This document shows positions 24,242 to 34,894 of a DNA stretch of 64,000 nt, piece by piece. Numbering within the stretch: position 1 is the stretch's first letter; every line of letters starts with the position of its first letter. Location: the NCBI GenBank assembly GCA_004172935.1, contig SDZD01000010.1, positions 1 to 64,000 on the forward strand, written 5' to 3'. The notes beneath the pieces were generated by a model. The model was not told the DNA's origin. It ran no database searches and was given only the letters and a program-made list of their open reading frames with translations. A program made the position numbers and the translations under genes. Source of the DNA: a bacterium (GTDB lineage Bacteria > Armatimonadota > Abditibacteriia > Abditibacteriales > Abditibacteriaceae).

Positions 24242-25240
24242 ATGACGACCAATACTATTTTGCTCGCGAGCCGCCCTCAAGGCGTGCCCACCGATGAGCA
24301 GTTTCGCTTCGAGACTCGAACCCTGCCCGAACCAAGCGCCACTCAGGTTTTATTGAAGACCCTGTATGTTTCGGTCGATCCATACATGCGCGGGCGCATG
24401 AGCGATGCCAAATCCTATATTCCGCCATTCACAGTGGGCGAACCTATTGCAGGTGGCATTGTGGCCGAGGTCGTGACCAGCCATAGCAATGAACTTCCGG
24501 TCGGCAGCGTGGTTGTCGGCATGTTGCCGTGGCAAGAGTACATCGTGGCCGATGCCAGTTCGCTGAACCGTGTGCCTGCCGACAAAGCCCCTGCCAGCTA
24601 CTTCCTTGGGTTATTGGGAATGCCGGGTTTGACGGCTTACTTTGGCCTCCTCGACATCTGCCAACCCAAAGAGGGCGAAACAGTAGTGGTATCGGGCGCG
24701 GCTGGCGCAGTGGGTCTCATTGTGGGCCAACTCGCCAAAATTCATGGCTGTCGCGTGGTGGGAACAGCAGGTTCGGATGAAAAAGTGGCGCATCTCAAAG
24801 AGTTGGGCTTCGACGAAGCCATCAATTATAAGACTGCGCCCGACATCGCTCAGGCCATCGCTGATGCCACTCCCAATGGCGTTGATTGCTACTTCGATAA
24901 CGTCGGTGGAGCGATTACCGATGCGGTTTATGACAGGCTCAACAAACATGCCCGCATCGCGCTGTGCGGCCAGATTTCGATGTATAACTCGACCGAAACG
25001 CCAACGGGGCCGCGCCCAGAAGTCAAAATACTCAAGACCAGCACCAAACTTCAAGGCTTTATAGTCAGCGACTACATCGACCGTTGGCCCGAAGGCGTGC
25101 AACAACTAACGCAGTGGTATACAGAGGGCAAACTGAAAAGCGAGGAGACTATCACTAACGGCTTCGAGCAGATTCCGGCGGCCTTCCTCGGCCTCTTCAA
25201 AGGCGAAAATACTGGTAAAGCAGTCGTAAAAGTGGCCTGA
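24242..25240 (+). CDS. NADP-dependent MDR oxidoreductase (CurA / 2-alkenal reductase group)
   Basis: 332 residues from MTTNTILLASRPQGVP. SVDPYMRGRMS near residue 50 and VVVSGAAGAVGLIVGQLAK (the nucleotide-binding GAAGAVG) are signatures of the zinc-free MDR family that includes leukotriene B4 12-hydroxydehydrogenase and curcumin reductase CurA. DNVGGAITDAV and GKAVVKV at the end agree. It saturates the C=C bond of enals and enones with NADPH. The 18 upstream codons from 24188 have no ribosome site advantage and look unlike the family. Monocistronic, with a palindrome upstream. Confidence 0.92.
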   Translation: MTTNTILLASRPQGVPTDEQFRFETRTLPEPSATQVLLKTLYVSVDPYMRGRMSDAKSYIPPFTVGEPIAGGIVAEVVTSHSNELPVGSVVVGMLPWQEYIVADASSLNRVPADKAPASYFLGLLGMPGLTAYFGLLDICQPKEGETVVVSGAAGAVGLIVGQLAKIHGCRVVGTAGSDEKVAHLKELGFDEAINYKTAPDIAQAIADATPNGVDCYFDNVGGAITDAVYDRLNKHARIALCGQISMYNSTETPTGPRPEVKILKTSTKLQGFIVSDYIDRWPEGVQQLTQWYTEGKLKSEETITNGFEQIPAAFLGLFKGENTGKAVVKVA

Positions 25241-25305
25241 ACACCTGTACTACAAGGGCGACTAAGTAATGAAGGTAGTCGCTCCTCAGGAAGGTCATTG
25301 CATAA

Positions 25306-26145
25306 TTAAGAACTCGCAGCTTCCTCATCGCACCATTTCTTCGGCCAGAACTCGCGAGGCATTGAAAGACGCAATTCGATTTTTTCGTGCATGGAGAGGG
25401 GGCGATTAAGTTGGGCGAGTACGTCCTCATCCTCGAACCCCAAGCAGTACAGGCCGCGCGCCATTTGCTCGTGGCCTTCCTGACCGGATTCCCATTCCCA
25501 TCTATCCCTTTTGCGAAAAACACCACAGTAGCTTCTCGTGCCGACGCAGATATTAGTGACACGGGCGTTGGGGTCGCCCAGTCTCCATGTCACTAACGTA
25601 TCGCCCAACCATCCCTCGTAATGCACGCTGGTCACGGTGCGGTGAGTGGTGAACGATTTCACGCCAAAGGCCGCAGCCACCCGCTGGATTTCAAAATCGA
25701 CTGTGTTGGTGGGTTCGCCCTGCCCCGCTTCTTCGCGCTCACGCTGCCAACCTGTCCACATCTCTTGCTCTGCCTCGCTGGCTTCTATGGCACAGCCACT
25801 TAACCAGCAGTAACCGCGCATGATGGGGCTATAAAAATGAGCGAATTGCGCGAAGTCTTCTTCGCGTCCTCCCATTTGAGGGAGGCAACTGTTGAGTTCC
25901 CCCTCGCTTTCGAGACAATACAAATGCCCTGTTATTTGCCCATCGCGAGTACGCTGGAGATGAAAACTCCCATCACGGTTAGCACCTCGCGAACCGAATT
26001 GCATCTCCAATCCTTCGGTGATTTGGGCATTGTACTGAAAATGTCCATCTTGAAGAATCCATGTTGCCCCTTCCCCATAACTCCCATCAGGCATCCATAT
26101 TCGCGTCAGCCTCGCCGCCAACGCCTCCGCTTCCCGCTCGCTCAT
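25306..26145 (-). CDS. Hypothetical protein
   Basis: I do not recognise this 279-residue protein (start MSEREAEALAARLTRIWMPD; an upstream Met at 26190 adds 15 residues). There is no signal peptide or membrane segment. The N-terminal part is beta-rich with Trp and aromatic residues (ATWILQDGHFQYNAQITEGL); the middle has an acidic helix (EASEAEQEMWTGWQREREEA). It has ten Cys, not in clear metal-binding pairs. The next gene on the same strand ends four bases before the longer start, so the two may be cotranscribed. Confidence 0.55.
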   Translation of the reverse strand: MSEREAEALAARLTRIWMPDGSYGEGATWILQDGHFQYNAQITEGLEMQFGSRGANRDGSFHLQRTRDGQITGHLYCLESEGELNSCLPQMGGREEDFAQFAHFYSPIMRGYCWLSGCAIEASEAEQEMWTGWQREREEAGQGEPTNTVDFEIQRVAAAFGVKSFTTHRTVTSVHYEGWLGDTLVTWRLGDPNARVTNICVGTRSYCGVFRKRDRWEWESGQEGHEQMARGLYCLGFEDEDVLAQLNRPLSMHEKIELRLSMPREFWPKKWCDEEAASS

Positions 26146-26193
26146 AGTCAGCCTTGAGTTTGGGGGCTGATTGGATTTCGAGGAGAACAATGC

Positions 26194-26490
26194 TTAAGTG
26201 GTATCCCGTCGCGCTTGTTCCTTGGCCTTTCCGATCAATGCACCAACAATGGCTCCTGCAAACAAACCGGGATTGCTGAACACGAACAGCGGAACTCCCC
26301 AAATTTCGCTATCGCCTACTTTTGCCACCTGAAGATTCAATAGAAGTGGGGCAGCGAAACCAGCGATGGCCCCAATAAAGGCGCAAGCAGCTTCAAGCAT
26401 TGTGGTCTTCATCATCGTTTCGATCAGAATAGACGATACAATATTCGAACCCCTCAATTCGATGAGTTCACTACCCACCAGATTTTTCAT
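26194..26490 (-). CDS. Small membrane protein of unknown function
   Basis: 98 residues (or about 72 from the internal MMKTTMLEAA). Two hydrophobic segments, ACAFIGAIAGFAAPLLLNL and NPGLFAGAIVGALIGKA, carry Gly-rich faces; a basic tail KAKEQARRD follows. The double Gly-zipper look resembles glycine-zipper membrane proteins. It may be translated with the downstream hypothetical gene. Confidence 0.5.
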   Translation of the reverse strand: MKNLVGSELIELRGSNIVSSILIETMMKTTMLEAACAFIGAIAGFAAPLLLNLQVAKVGDSEIWGVPLFVFSNPGLFAGAIVGALIGKAKEQARRDTT

Positions 26491-26519
26491 GTCGCCAGGG
26501 CACCCCGAATTTCAATAAA

Positions 26520-26558
26520 ACCACCAGCGCCCACACAATTAGTGTGGGCGCTGGTGGT
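26520..26558 (-). terminator. Strong Rho-independent terminator
   Basis: 17-bp perfect stem starting ACCACCAGCGCCCACAC with an AATTA loop; on the minus strand it is followed by TTTTATT. It ends the transcript of the small secreted protein gene. Confidence 0.8.
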
Positions 26559-26605
26559 TTGCGGAATCTCACTATGGATGGTGGTGTTTGGGGTTTGTGG
26601 GCCGA

Positions 26606-26827
26606 TTAGAAAATCTGCTTTCCCATGTGGCCGACACGGCGCACAGCCGATTCGCCCACCTTCTTGGCGCCATGCAGAACTTTCCGCGCGGGCAACACCG
26701 TCGCATCTACTACCTTAGTGGCATCGTTCCTTTTTCCGTGAGCCTGAGCGGCAACGGGCAGCATCAAAGCGGCGGCGCACAGGGCGCTGGCAACGAGCAA
26801 ATGAGCGGATTTGTTGAACTGAAACAT
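26606..26827 (-). CDS. Small secreted basic protein
   Basis: 73 residues from MFQFNKSAHLLVASALCAAA, with a signal peptide ending at AQAHG. The mature chain of about 35 residues is rich in Lys/Arg/His (ARKVLHGAKKVGESAVRRVG). The start is set by GGAGAAG eight bases upstream; a longer frame adds 13 poor residues. Such short basic exported proteins are often cell-surface or nucleic-acid binding; function unknown. The 300-bp gap to its right holds no visible gene. Confidence 0.6.
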   Translation of the reverse strand: MFQFNKSAHLLVASALCAAALMLPVAAQAHGKRNDATKVVDATVLPARKVLHGAKKVGESAVRRVGHMGKQIF

Positions 26828-27132
26828 GATCTTCTCCTTCGAACAAGAGGTCGGGGGCTTTCGCACTCGCCCTTCCTATTCGCTAACAAAGAGGATTGTA
26901 CAGCCCCTTCCTCGGAGCTTTTTGGGAAGCATCTGGCAACTTCCTGAGTGACCTCGCACTCGATAATTCGCTTCGCTGAGAGGCAAAGGGCTATTACTCT
27001 ACGGCGATATGTAGTCAAGAATTCTTGGCAGAGCGTTCATTTTCTCCTTGATTTTGTCGCAAATGTCCTCGGCACTGCCCATAGAGTTAATTCACTGATT
27101 TATATTGGTTATATAACGGATGCCACCTGAAG

Positions 27133-27858
27133 ATGGTCACAGATATGTCCCTAACAGGTATTGGCTCGGCGAATGGAGGCGTTGGCATTCATCAAGCACC
27201 ACATCCAAGGACGACCGCACCCATGGCACAACGAACCTCCAGAAATAGTAGCCCCCGGTATCAGTTGTTTGCTCAGGCCTTTTCCAGCAGACATGGCAGT
27301 CGCCGCGCCGTGAGGCACTTCCCCACCTATAAAGAAGCCCTCGCCCTAGCAGTTAATCGAGTGATGGGCGATTTAAAAATGTTGCACGATCCAGAGATGG
27401 ACGCCAAAGAACTATTTGATTTATGGAAAAAACTGGGAGACGACTTCTTCATCGTTCCCGACAACGAACCCGCCCCCTTCTCTTCAACCGACTTAGCCCG
27501 ACTCATTACCCCCCGCCTCACTCACGACCAGAGCCGCCCCCTGCTGCTGGAAGTAACCTGTACCGATTGCCTCGGTTTCGCCAGTGGCGGCTACTCGCCG
27601 CCCAAAGAATGGAAGTTTTGGGTCAAAGCCCCCGCGACCTACACCGACGCCACTCACCTCATCCGCCGCGCCACCGAATACCTGTATAAGGAGATGAGCG
27701 TTTCCGCAAAGCGCGCCGAAGGCTCCTGTTACAAACTCATCGACATGCAATCGCGCGAACTAAGCGAAGAAGAAGCACAGCAAATTTCCCCATCCCTCGC
27801 CAACGAAACCGTCTACTACATCCAAAACGATGGCTCCTTCGAGAAGACCGCTCCTTGA
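27133..27858 (+). CDS. Hypothetical cytosolic protein
   Basis: I do not recognise the family. The likely start is the internal Met at 27223 (MAQRTSRNSSPRYQLFAQAF); the first ATG adds 30 low-complexity residues. The chain has a basic N-terminus (SSRHGSRRAVRHFPTYKEAL), a helical middle (MDAKELFDLWKKLGDDFFIV) and a C-terminal alpha/beta part ending with NETVYYIQNDGSFEK. There is no signal or membrane helix. It lies 44 bases before the secreted propeller gene. Confidence 0.5.
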   Translation: MVTDMSLTGIGSANGGVGIHQAPHPRTTAPMAQRTSRNSSPRYQLFAQAFSSRHGSRRAVRHFPTYKEALALAVNRVMGDLKMLHDPEMDAKELFDLWKKLGDDFFIVPDNEPAPFSSTDLARLITPRLTHDQSRPLLLEVTCTDCLGFASGGYSPPKEWKFWVKAPATYTDATHLIRRATEYLYKEMSVSAKRAEGSCYKLIDMQSRELSEEEAQQISPSLANETVYYIQNDGSFEKTAP

Positions 27859-27902
27859 AACAACTTGCGAATTACGAATTCTAAACTCCCCGCACTTCAC
27901 CC

Positions 27903-28799
27903 ATGAAATTACTCCTACCCCTTTTTGTCCTTTCTCTATCTGCTCCGCTGTATGCGCAAACCATTCCCGGCTTCAGTGATACGCCACATCCAATTCATAT
28001 TTATGGCAGTGCAGCGACTAAAGCAGTGTTCGCACAAGGCTTTCAAGAACCTGATGGTCTACTCCTGGAAAGAGATGGCAATGTGCTGTTGACCGATTCC
28101 AAAGCAGGAGATGTCATTCGTCTTGATCAAACAGGGAAACGGCTGGCGACATTGGCAACGGGCCTGAAAACCCCGACAATGCTCATTCCAAATTGGCAAG
28201 GTGGAGTTCTCATCACCGAACGCGGGGCAAACCGGGTTGTGAGGCTACAATCTGATGGCAATGTGTGGCCCCTAGGCATAGATATTACCGCTCCAGTTGG
28301 CATTGTCAGCAACTCCTTCCTCAGTTGGACTGTCATTTCGCAATCTTCCTCCCAGATATACCAATGGGAACCAGGCATGGCTCCTGGTGAGGGCGAAATC
28401 AGTCTCCAGCTTCGTCATGGCAAATGGAAAACTTTGCGCTCGGCCTCTACCACCCAAAACGAGGACAAACGCCACAATTTCCGTAGCATCGCGGCATCGG
28501 GAAGCACGTTGTTTTTAAGTGACGAAACTGGGGGGTCGGTTTGGATGGCGTCGTCCGGCGGGTTTCTATCGCAATTTGCCACAGCACTTGGCCGTCCGTC
28601 AGGACTCGCGTTTTCTCCTGACGGCGCACTCTATGTCTGCGACGAATCAAATGGTGGACGCCTGTGGGAACTCGACCAACAGGGAAAAGGGACTATCGTC
28701 TTGCACGGACTGGGAAAACCAAGCGGCATTGTATTCTCGGATGCCAAAAACGCTTTCATCGCCAACCGCGATGGCAGTGTGTGGAAAATTAGCTTCTAA
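27903..28799 (+). CDS. Secreted NHL/SMP-30-like beta-propeller protein
   Basis: 298 residues with a signal peptide (MKLLLPLFVLSLSAPLYAQ). Repeats such as EPDGLLLERDGNVLLTDSKA, RLDQTGKRLATLATGLKTP, RPSGLAFSPDGALYVCDESN and KPSGIVFSDAKNAFIANRDG form a six-bladed NHL or gluconolactonase-like propeller. A calcium-dependent lactonase site is not obvious, so a binding role is equally likely. It ends nine bases before the convergent DUF1634 gene. Confidence 0.75.
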   Translation: MKLLLPLFVLSLSAPLYAQTIPGFSDTPHPIHIYGSAATKAVFAQGFQEPDGLLLERDGNVLLTDSKAGDVIRLDQTGKRLATLATGLKTPTMLIPNWQGGVLITERGANRVVRLQSDGNVWPLGIDITAPVGIVSNSFLSWTVISQSSSQIYQWEPGMAPGEGEISLQLRHGKWKTLRSASTTQNEDKRHNFRSIAASGSTLFLSDETGGSVWMASSGGFLSQFATALGRPSGLAFSPDGALYVCDESNGGRLWELDQQGKGTIVLHGLGKPSGIVFSDAKNAFIANRDGSVWKISF

Positions 28800-28808
28800 T
28801 CCATTTTG

Positions 28809-29240
28809 CTACGCGGCAAGTTGTAGCGAATGCCCCACAAAGAGCGAAATGAGCAGTAGCCCCAGCACTGTCAGGGTGATGAGTACGAAAGCCCGATCTC
28901 GCTCGAAGCTGAAGGCAAGCGCCGAGACTGCCACTCGCATAATCGGCGTGGCGATAAGCACCAGCAAACCAAGCGTGGTGAAGCCCTGTCCTCTCCCTGC
29001 TAACAGCGATGCTTTTAATTGGGCCAACGTATGCGGAAACACCGCCCCCGAAGTCGTCAGGTGATGCAACGGCTGTGTTTGGACACGATAATCGGGGTGG
29101 TGGACGAAGGATAGAATCGAGCCGATTGCCAGTAGCAATAGGCACAGCGAAACCCCGCTTCGTAGCATTGTCGAAACCAGCATCTCGAAGTCGGGTTTGC
29201 GCTTGCCTGTCTGCTCGCCGGTGAAAGTCGATGTGTTCAT
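28809..29240 (-). CDS. DUF1634 membrane protein, partner of TauE/SafE
   Basis: 143 residues from MNTSTFTGEQTGKRKPDFEM. Three membrane helices (SGVSLCLLLLAIGSILSFVH; FTTLGLLVLIATPIMRVAVS; FVLITLTVLGLLLISLFVGH) and the central ATPIMRV phrase define DUF1634. Its ATG overlaps the stop of the upstream tauE gene in ATGA, so the two are translationally coupled. DUF1634 genes are regularly found beside TauE/SafE exporters; a joint role in anion export is inferred. Confidence 0.85.
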   Translation of the reverse strand: MNTSTFTGEQTGKRKPDFEMLVSTMLRSGVSLCLLLLAIGSILSFVHHPDYRVQTQPLHHLTTSGAVFPHTLAQLKASLLAGRGQGFTTLGLLVLIATPIMRVAVSALAFSFERDRAFVLITLTVLGLLLISLFVGHSLQLAA

Positions 29241-30079
29241 CGGCTCGTCACTCCTTTCCACAGCATCTCGCCCGAAACCCATAGCAGCACCACCACGAAC
29301 GCTAATCGAATCGAATGTGATTGCAGACGTGGCAACAGCCTCGCCCCCGCCGTGGCACCAAACAAAACGCCCGCCGCGACGGGGGCAGCAATGAAGGGGT
29401 CGATGTCGCCGCGCACAAAGTACACCCCGGCGCTGGCTGCCGCCGTGACGCCAATCATAAAATTGCTGGTCGCAGTCGAAACCTTGATGGGGAGTCGCAT
29501 CGCCAAATCCATCGCGGGCACTTTCAGCGCCCCCGAACCGATGCCCAATAACCCCGACACCACGCCCGCAACGAACATCAGTAACAGCCCTAACTTCGCC
29601 CGCGTCACACGATAGACGATGGTACGCCCCAACGCCTTATCGAAGTAAGAGCCATGCAAACGCAGCGAATCGGCCCACGCATCGGGCGGCACCTCAACGT
29701 TCGTTTCTGGGTCACGCCCGCGTAGCATCGCCAACGCCGAATAGCCCATCATCACCCCAAACACCACATACAACCAGCGCGTGTCAATCAACCCCGCCAC
29801 GAAAGCCCCAGTTAGCGCTCCTGTCGTCGTTCCCAATTCGAGCAGCATCGCTACCCGCAGGTTCGTCATATGTTCGCGCACGTAGGAAGCCGCCGCACCA
29901 CTCGAAGTCGCGATCACCGAGACAATCGAGGCGCCAATGGCATAGCGAATATCCAACCCGAACAACAGAGTCAAAGCGGGCACCACGATGATGCCACCTC
30001 CCAACCCCAACAATGATCCCACAACACCCGCCAAAAGCGAGATGCCAAAAACGGCGAGACTAAAATCGAGTGGTGTCAT
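29237..30079 (-). CDS. TauE/SafE-family sulfite/anion exporter
   Basis: 280 residues from MTPLDFSLAVFGISLLAGVV. The SLLGLGGGIIVVPALTLLFG and GIGSGALKVPAMDLAMRLP motifs are the paired GxGGG-VP signatures of TauE/SafE/YfcA (DUF81) transporters, with about eight helices. They export sulfite, sulfoacetate or other small anions. The 20 codons upstream of this start are Cys/Arg-rich and were left out. Coupled by a 4-base overlap to DUF1634. Confidence 0.9.
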   Translation of the reverse strand: MTPLDFSLAVFGISLLAGVVGSLLGLGGGIIVVPALTLLFGLDIRYAIGASIVSVIATSSGAAASYVREHMTNLRVAMLLELGTTTGALTGAFVAGLIDTRWLYVVFGVMMGYSALAMLRGRDPETNVEVPPDAWADSLRLHGSYFDKALGRTIVYRVTRAKLGLLLMFVAGVVSGLLGIGSGALKVPAMDLAMRLPIKVSTATSNFMIGVTAAASAGVYFVRGDIDPFIAAPVAAGVLFGATAGARLLPRLQSHSIRLAFVVVLLWVSGEMLWKGVTSR

Positions 30080-30178
30080 ATGGCACGATGCTCCCCTGAG
30101 ACAGACCATCGCCAACTCAACACACCTCTTACCTCTCATTAATATTCGTTAACCACAGGTTATACCTACCCCTAAACC

Positions 30179-31216
30179 ATGCCCAACCTCACTCTTCAAC
30201 CGTGGGAGTTACCACCCGACTGCAAGGTCCCTCTTACTGCGGCAGCAGAATATGTTTTTCGTGCCCCCTGGCAATATGGAATGGCCCAGAAGCCAAGAGA
30301 AACCGAAATCTGGATGCGCATCGTGCGCTATCAAAATGCCTTCTTACACTATTTCTGTGATGGCGAACGGCTTCGGAACGGTAATTGGGTTCTAGGCAGC
30401 ACGACCCATTTTCCCTATTCCTCTTTGTCGAAATTTGATGAGGTTGCCCAGCAATTTCGCCAAAACGACAACCTCTGGTACGAATCTGTCTCGCGCCTAC
30501 TCTACATCGAAGGTACTCCCTATGGCAGCCCCGGCACGTACCGAATCACTGTGATGCCGAGCAATGGCCAATGTATCATCAAATTCAGCACAAGCACATC
30601 TGAGATGAAAGATGACTGGCGCAGTACGGGCATCCCCTCGCCATTCAAGAGCTACAGTTGCCCTGCTCGTGCAACGGACACAAGAACACAGTTAATAGCG
30701 GCATTGAAAGATAGCGAATCGAAGGCACGTTCTGCACTCGTTGGTATCCACCTCAAACCCAATAAGCGGCGAGAGCAAATACGCAAATTTAGAGAACACA
30801 AACTAAAACCAATGCAAGCGCTTTTACGAGCCGCCCTGCAAGCGCAAGTCGATGTGTGGCAAACGGAGCAGCCTCTTTTCTGGCAAACCAGCGAACCGAG
30901 TCCCAAGGAACTTGCTCGCATTAATAAATATGGCTGGGATGGAAATGCACTAACCCTAACCACAACTCACATCGCTCTCACAATTCCCCTGAGTTTGCAA
31001 CGCTGGAAAACCGCTATATGGAATACGCATATTACCTCCGCAGAAGACGAATGGGTTCTCTACCAGTGTTTGGGATGCAGCGAAATAAGCTCGATTGATG
31101 TCACCGTACAACCTCCAACCGCCCACGAACGCATGGAAGCCATACAAACTCTGCGCGACTGGTGGCAGCAGACATACACGCCACTCTTTTTTGAAGGCGA
31201 TAGTTCCAGCCTCTGA
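30179..31216 (+). CDS. Hypothetical protein
   Basis: I do not recognise this 345-residue protein. It lacks a signal peptide and membrane helices. Aromatic-rich alpha/beta regions (PWQYGMAQKPRETEIWMRIV; NAFLHYFCDGERLRNGNW) flank a strongly basic amphipathic helix (KPNKRREQIRKFREHKLKPM, about residues 192-212). The C-terminal half is beta-rich (ALTLTTTHIALTIPLSLQRW). It stands alone between tauE and the secretin-like gene. Confidence 0.5.
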   Translation: MPNLTLQPWELPPDCKVPLTAAAEYVFRAPWQYGMAQKPRETEIWMRIVRYQNAFLHYFCDGERLRNGNWVLGSTTHFPYSSLSKFDEVAQQFRQNDNLWYESVSRLLYIEGTPYGSPGTYRITVMPSNGQCIIKFSTSTSEMKDDWRSTGIPSPFKSYSCPARATDTRTQLIAALKDSESKARSALVGIHLKPNKRREQIRKFREHKLKPMQALLRAALQAQVDVWQTEQPLFWQTSEPSPKELARINKYGWDGNALTLTTTHIALTIPLSLQRWKTAIWNTHITSAEDEWVLYQCLGCSEISSIDVTVQPPTAHERMEAIQTLRDWWQQTYTPLFFEGDSSSL

Positions 31217-31265
31217 TAGTGGTGTTGGGTTGTCGGAACTTGACTGAGCGGTTAATTTCCAATAT

Positions 31266-32333
31266 GTGATGAAATTTTCTCGTTCCTTGGTCGCGGGTGG
31301 TTTGTTGCTGGGCGCGTTGTGCCCTGTGGTTCCGGCTCATAGCCAGCCGGAGAACCCTACCCCTCCGACAGTAGATGTTCAATCGCTCAAGGTTTACGAG
31401 ATTGCACTGAAACATGTGGCGCCCCACATGATGGCCTATTGGCTTGACCCAGCTCATCAACCAATTCCCGCCGAATTAGATTTAGACCTCCCCCAAGTGG
31501 TTAAACCACGTGCGGCCACACCTCAAACGCCTCCAGCACGCGCGAACACACCGAAGATGTTTGCGTTGCCTGTTGGTGTTGAGAACGTAGTCGCTGTTGA
31601 CGAGAGAAAGGTATTGCTCATCATTGGTACGGAAGAAGGAGCGAAAGCAATCAGCAAGACTGTCGCGTTTTTAGACCAACCACTTCGCTCTGTCGAAATC
31701 GAAACGCGCATCGTAGCCTTTAGCCAAGACGAATTAAAAGCAGCAGGTCTTAACTTTGATTATGGTGCTGCGCCTATGATTCAAGAGACGGCTGCGGCTC
31801 AACAGAAAACACTGCCCACGATTGGTTTCCTACGCGGCAACTTTTCTAAGGCGTTAGAGGAACACAACAAAAATGCGTCTTTTGCCCCAATTGACAGCCC
31901 ACGTGTAACGACGACGAATAACCTCCCGACTTCATTCACATTGGGACGTACTCATTTGGCACCAGCCAAGGTGAGCGAGAATCTGGCAACCATCGTTCCA
32001 CAGAGCAACACACCGCTCGATTTACAATCGCAGCTGAAATTCAAGCTCACGCCCACTATCAATAACGATGATACCGTGACACTGTTGGCGAATATCGAAA
32101 GCAAGGTGCAACTAACCAACAGGGGCACAACTGATGCACTGGCTTTAGGTAAACCTGCCGCGATTCAAACCATCATGAATGTGCGAGATGGTGAAACAAT
32201 CGCCCTTCGCGGACTCAGCCGGGACTTTATCTCGAAGTTCCTTACTCCCGATTCGGCTAACGATGTACCAGGAGCCAAGCCGGATGCAGAGGCCGAACTT
32301 GTGGTGTTTTTCACGGCTCACATAGTCCGTTAA
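31266..32333 (+). CDS. Short secretin-like protein (type II/III secretion or pilus secretin domain)
   Basis: 355 residues with a signal peptide (MMKFSRSLVAGGLLLGALCP, ending near AHSQ). Residues about 100-165 look like a secretin N1-type domain (VVAVDERKVLLIIGTEEGAK, then IETRIVAFSQDELKAAGLNF). The C-terminus has the secretin beta-domain signature (IMNVRDGETIALRGLSRDF; ELVVFFTAHIVR). GspD/PilQ proteins usually exceed 500 residues; this one may be a minor or specialised member. It could serve the prepilin-like proteins, but no secretion ATPase is nearby. A terminator follows. Confidence 0.75.
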   Translation: MMKFSRSLVAGGLLLGALCPVVPAHSQPENPTPPTVDVQSLKVYEIALKHVAPHMMAYWLDPAHQPIPAELDLDLPQVVKPRAATPQTPPARANTPKMFALPVGVENVVAVDERKVLLIIGTEEGAKAISKTVAFLDQPLRSVEIETRIVAFSQDELKAAGLNFDYGAAPMIQETAAAQQKTLPTIGFLRGNFSKALEEHNKNASFAPIDSPRVTTTNNLPTSFTLGRTHLAPAKVSENLATIVPQSNTPLDLQSQLKFKLTPTINNDDTVTLLANIESKVQLTNRGTTDALALGKPAAIQTIMNVRDGETIALRGLSRDFISKFLTPDSANDVPGAKPDAEAELVVFFTAHIVR

Positions 32334-32396
32334 TCGAAGCCTGAATTTTTATTCCTGTCCTTAAAAACTCAGTAAAAATGCGGTTAGCGAAAAAAA

Positions 32397-32424
32397 TACC
32401 CCGCTCACAAAAGTGAGCGGGGTA
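32397..32424. terminator. Bidirectional terminator between the secretin-like gene and tRNA-Gly
   Basis: TACCCCGCTCAC / GTGAGCGGGGTA with an AAAA loop, A-run before and TTTTAATTT after. Confidence 0.85.
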
Positions 32425-32437
32425 TTTTAATTTGAAA

Positions 32438-32510
32438 AGCGGAAGACGAGACTCGAACTCGCGACCCTCACCATGGCAAGGTGATGCTCTACCAACTGAG
32501 CTACTTCCGC
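32438..32510 (-). tRNA. tRNA-Gly (anticodon GCC)
   Basis: The minus strand folds into a full cloverleaf: acceptor GCGGAAG/CTTCCGC, D-arm GCTCAGTTGGTAGAGC, anticodon loop TTGCCAT on a TCACC/GGTGA stem, T-arm CGAGTTCGAGTCTCG, discriminator U. CCA is not encoded. It stands alone with its own promoter and terminator. Confidence 0.97.
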
Positions 32511-32548
32511 GTTCTATTTGGTGACGCCCTCTCTCGAAAGCTCAAGAG

Positions 32549-32577
32549 ATATTAAAGGATTTTGCGGGCTTTGACAA
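32549..32577 (-). promoter_or_regulatory. Promoter of tRNA-Gly
   Basis: On the minus strand: TTGTCA, 17-bp spacer, TAATAT, about 40 bases before the tRNA. Confidence 0.6.
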
Positions 32578-32780
32578 GGCCAGCATGGATTATTTATTGA
32601 TATTTGCAGTCATCCGTTGCTGTTTGGGTCAACAAGTTTTCTCCTGCTGACATGCAAATGGGCTATTAGACGCAACGAAATTTTTCCCTTACACGGCTCG
32701 GCCACTGGCGAATTTCTTCTGAAATTTGCAGCGCTGTCTCTGGACTCTTATTCAGAATAGGCTCTCTTATTCCTTATTAG

Positions 32781-34316
<1,536 letters not shown>

Positions 34317-34317
34317 T

Positions 34318-34447
34318 TAGTTTTTAGTTGCTAGTGGTTGGTTTTTAGTGACTGGCATCTGTAAGAAGAGAGCAGCCTTTGCGCAGCACAATCACTTCTC
34401 AAAAGCCAACTTCCGAACTAACCACTAAAAACTAACCACTAAAAACT
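34318..34447. repeat. Inverted pair of interspersed repeats between atpD and atpC
   Basis: The left arm (34318-34350, AGTTTTTAGTTGCTAGTGGT...) and the right arm (34416-34447, ACTAACCACTAAAAACTAAC...) are inverted relatives, spaced by 65 bases. The left arm matches 11288-11319 at 31 of 32 bases. The unit begins at the atpD stop and ends four bases before atpC, so it fills the whole 135-bp spacer of what is normally a tight gene pair. Confidence 0.7.
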
Positions 34448-34451
34448 CAAA

Positions 34452-34865
34452 ATGGCTTCTACCTACTCATTGTCCATCGTCACGCCGGAGCGCGAAATTT
34501 TCGCGGCGCCCGTCGAGTCGACGCAGCTTCCCGGCATGATGGGTTCGTTCGGCGTGCTGGCGAACCACGCGCCGCTCGTAGCGGCGCTCATTCCCGGTCT
34601 CGTCCGCATTACCGATGCAGAGGGTCGCGAACTGCGCCTCTCCGTTGGTGGCGGCTTCTTCCAAGTGTCGAACAATCAGGCGCAATTGCTGGCCGATAGC
34701 GCTGAGTTCTCCACGGAAATCAACGTCGAGCGTGCCAACGCTTCGCTCGAACGCGCCCAAAGCCGCTTAGCCGGCAAAATGGACGGCGAAATCCTGCAAC
34801 GCGAACGCGCCGAGTCCGCTCTGGCCCGCGCCCGCGCTCGCACCCGCGTCGCCTCTGGCCGCTAA
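34452..34865 (+). CDS. atpC: F1Fo ATP synthase epsilon subunit
   Basis: 137 residues. MASTYSLSIVTPEREIFAAP, then VESTQLPGMMGSFGVLANHAPLV (split here) and the LSVGGGFFQVSNNQAQLLAD strand are the classic N-terminal beta-sandwich; a two-helix tail of AERA-like repeats (ERANASLERAQSRLAGKM) follows. The subunit links the rotor to the catalytic head and inhibits ATP hydrolysis. Cotranscription with atpD is likely despite the repeat-filled spacer. A GC-rich terminator follows. Confidence 0.95.
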   Translation: MASTYSLSIVTPEREIFAAPVESTQLPGMMGSFGVLANHAPLVAALIPGLVRITDAEGRELRLSVGGGFFQVSNNQAQLLADSAEFSTEINVERANASLERAQSRLAGKMDGEILQRERAESALARARARTRVASGR

Positions 34866-34894
34866 TTGAAATAACCGGGCTTATAGTCCAACTA

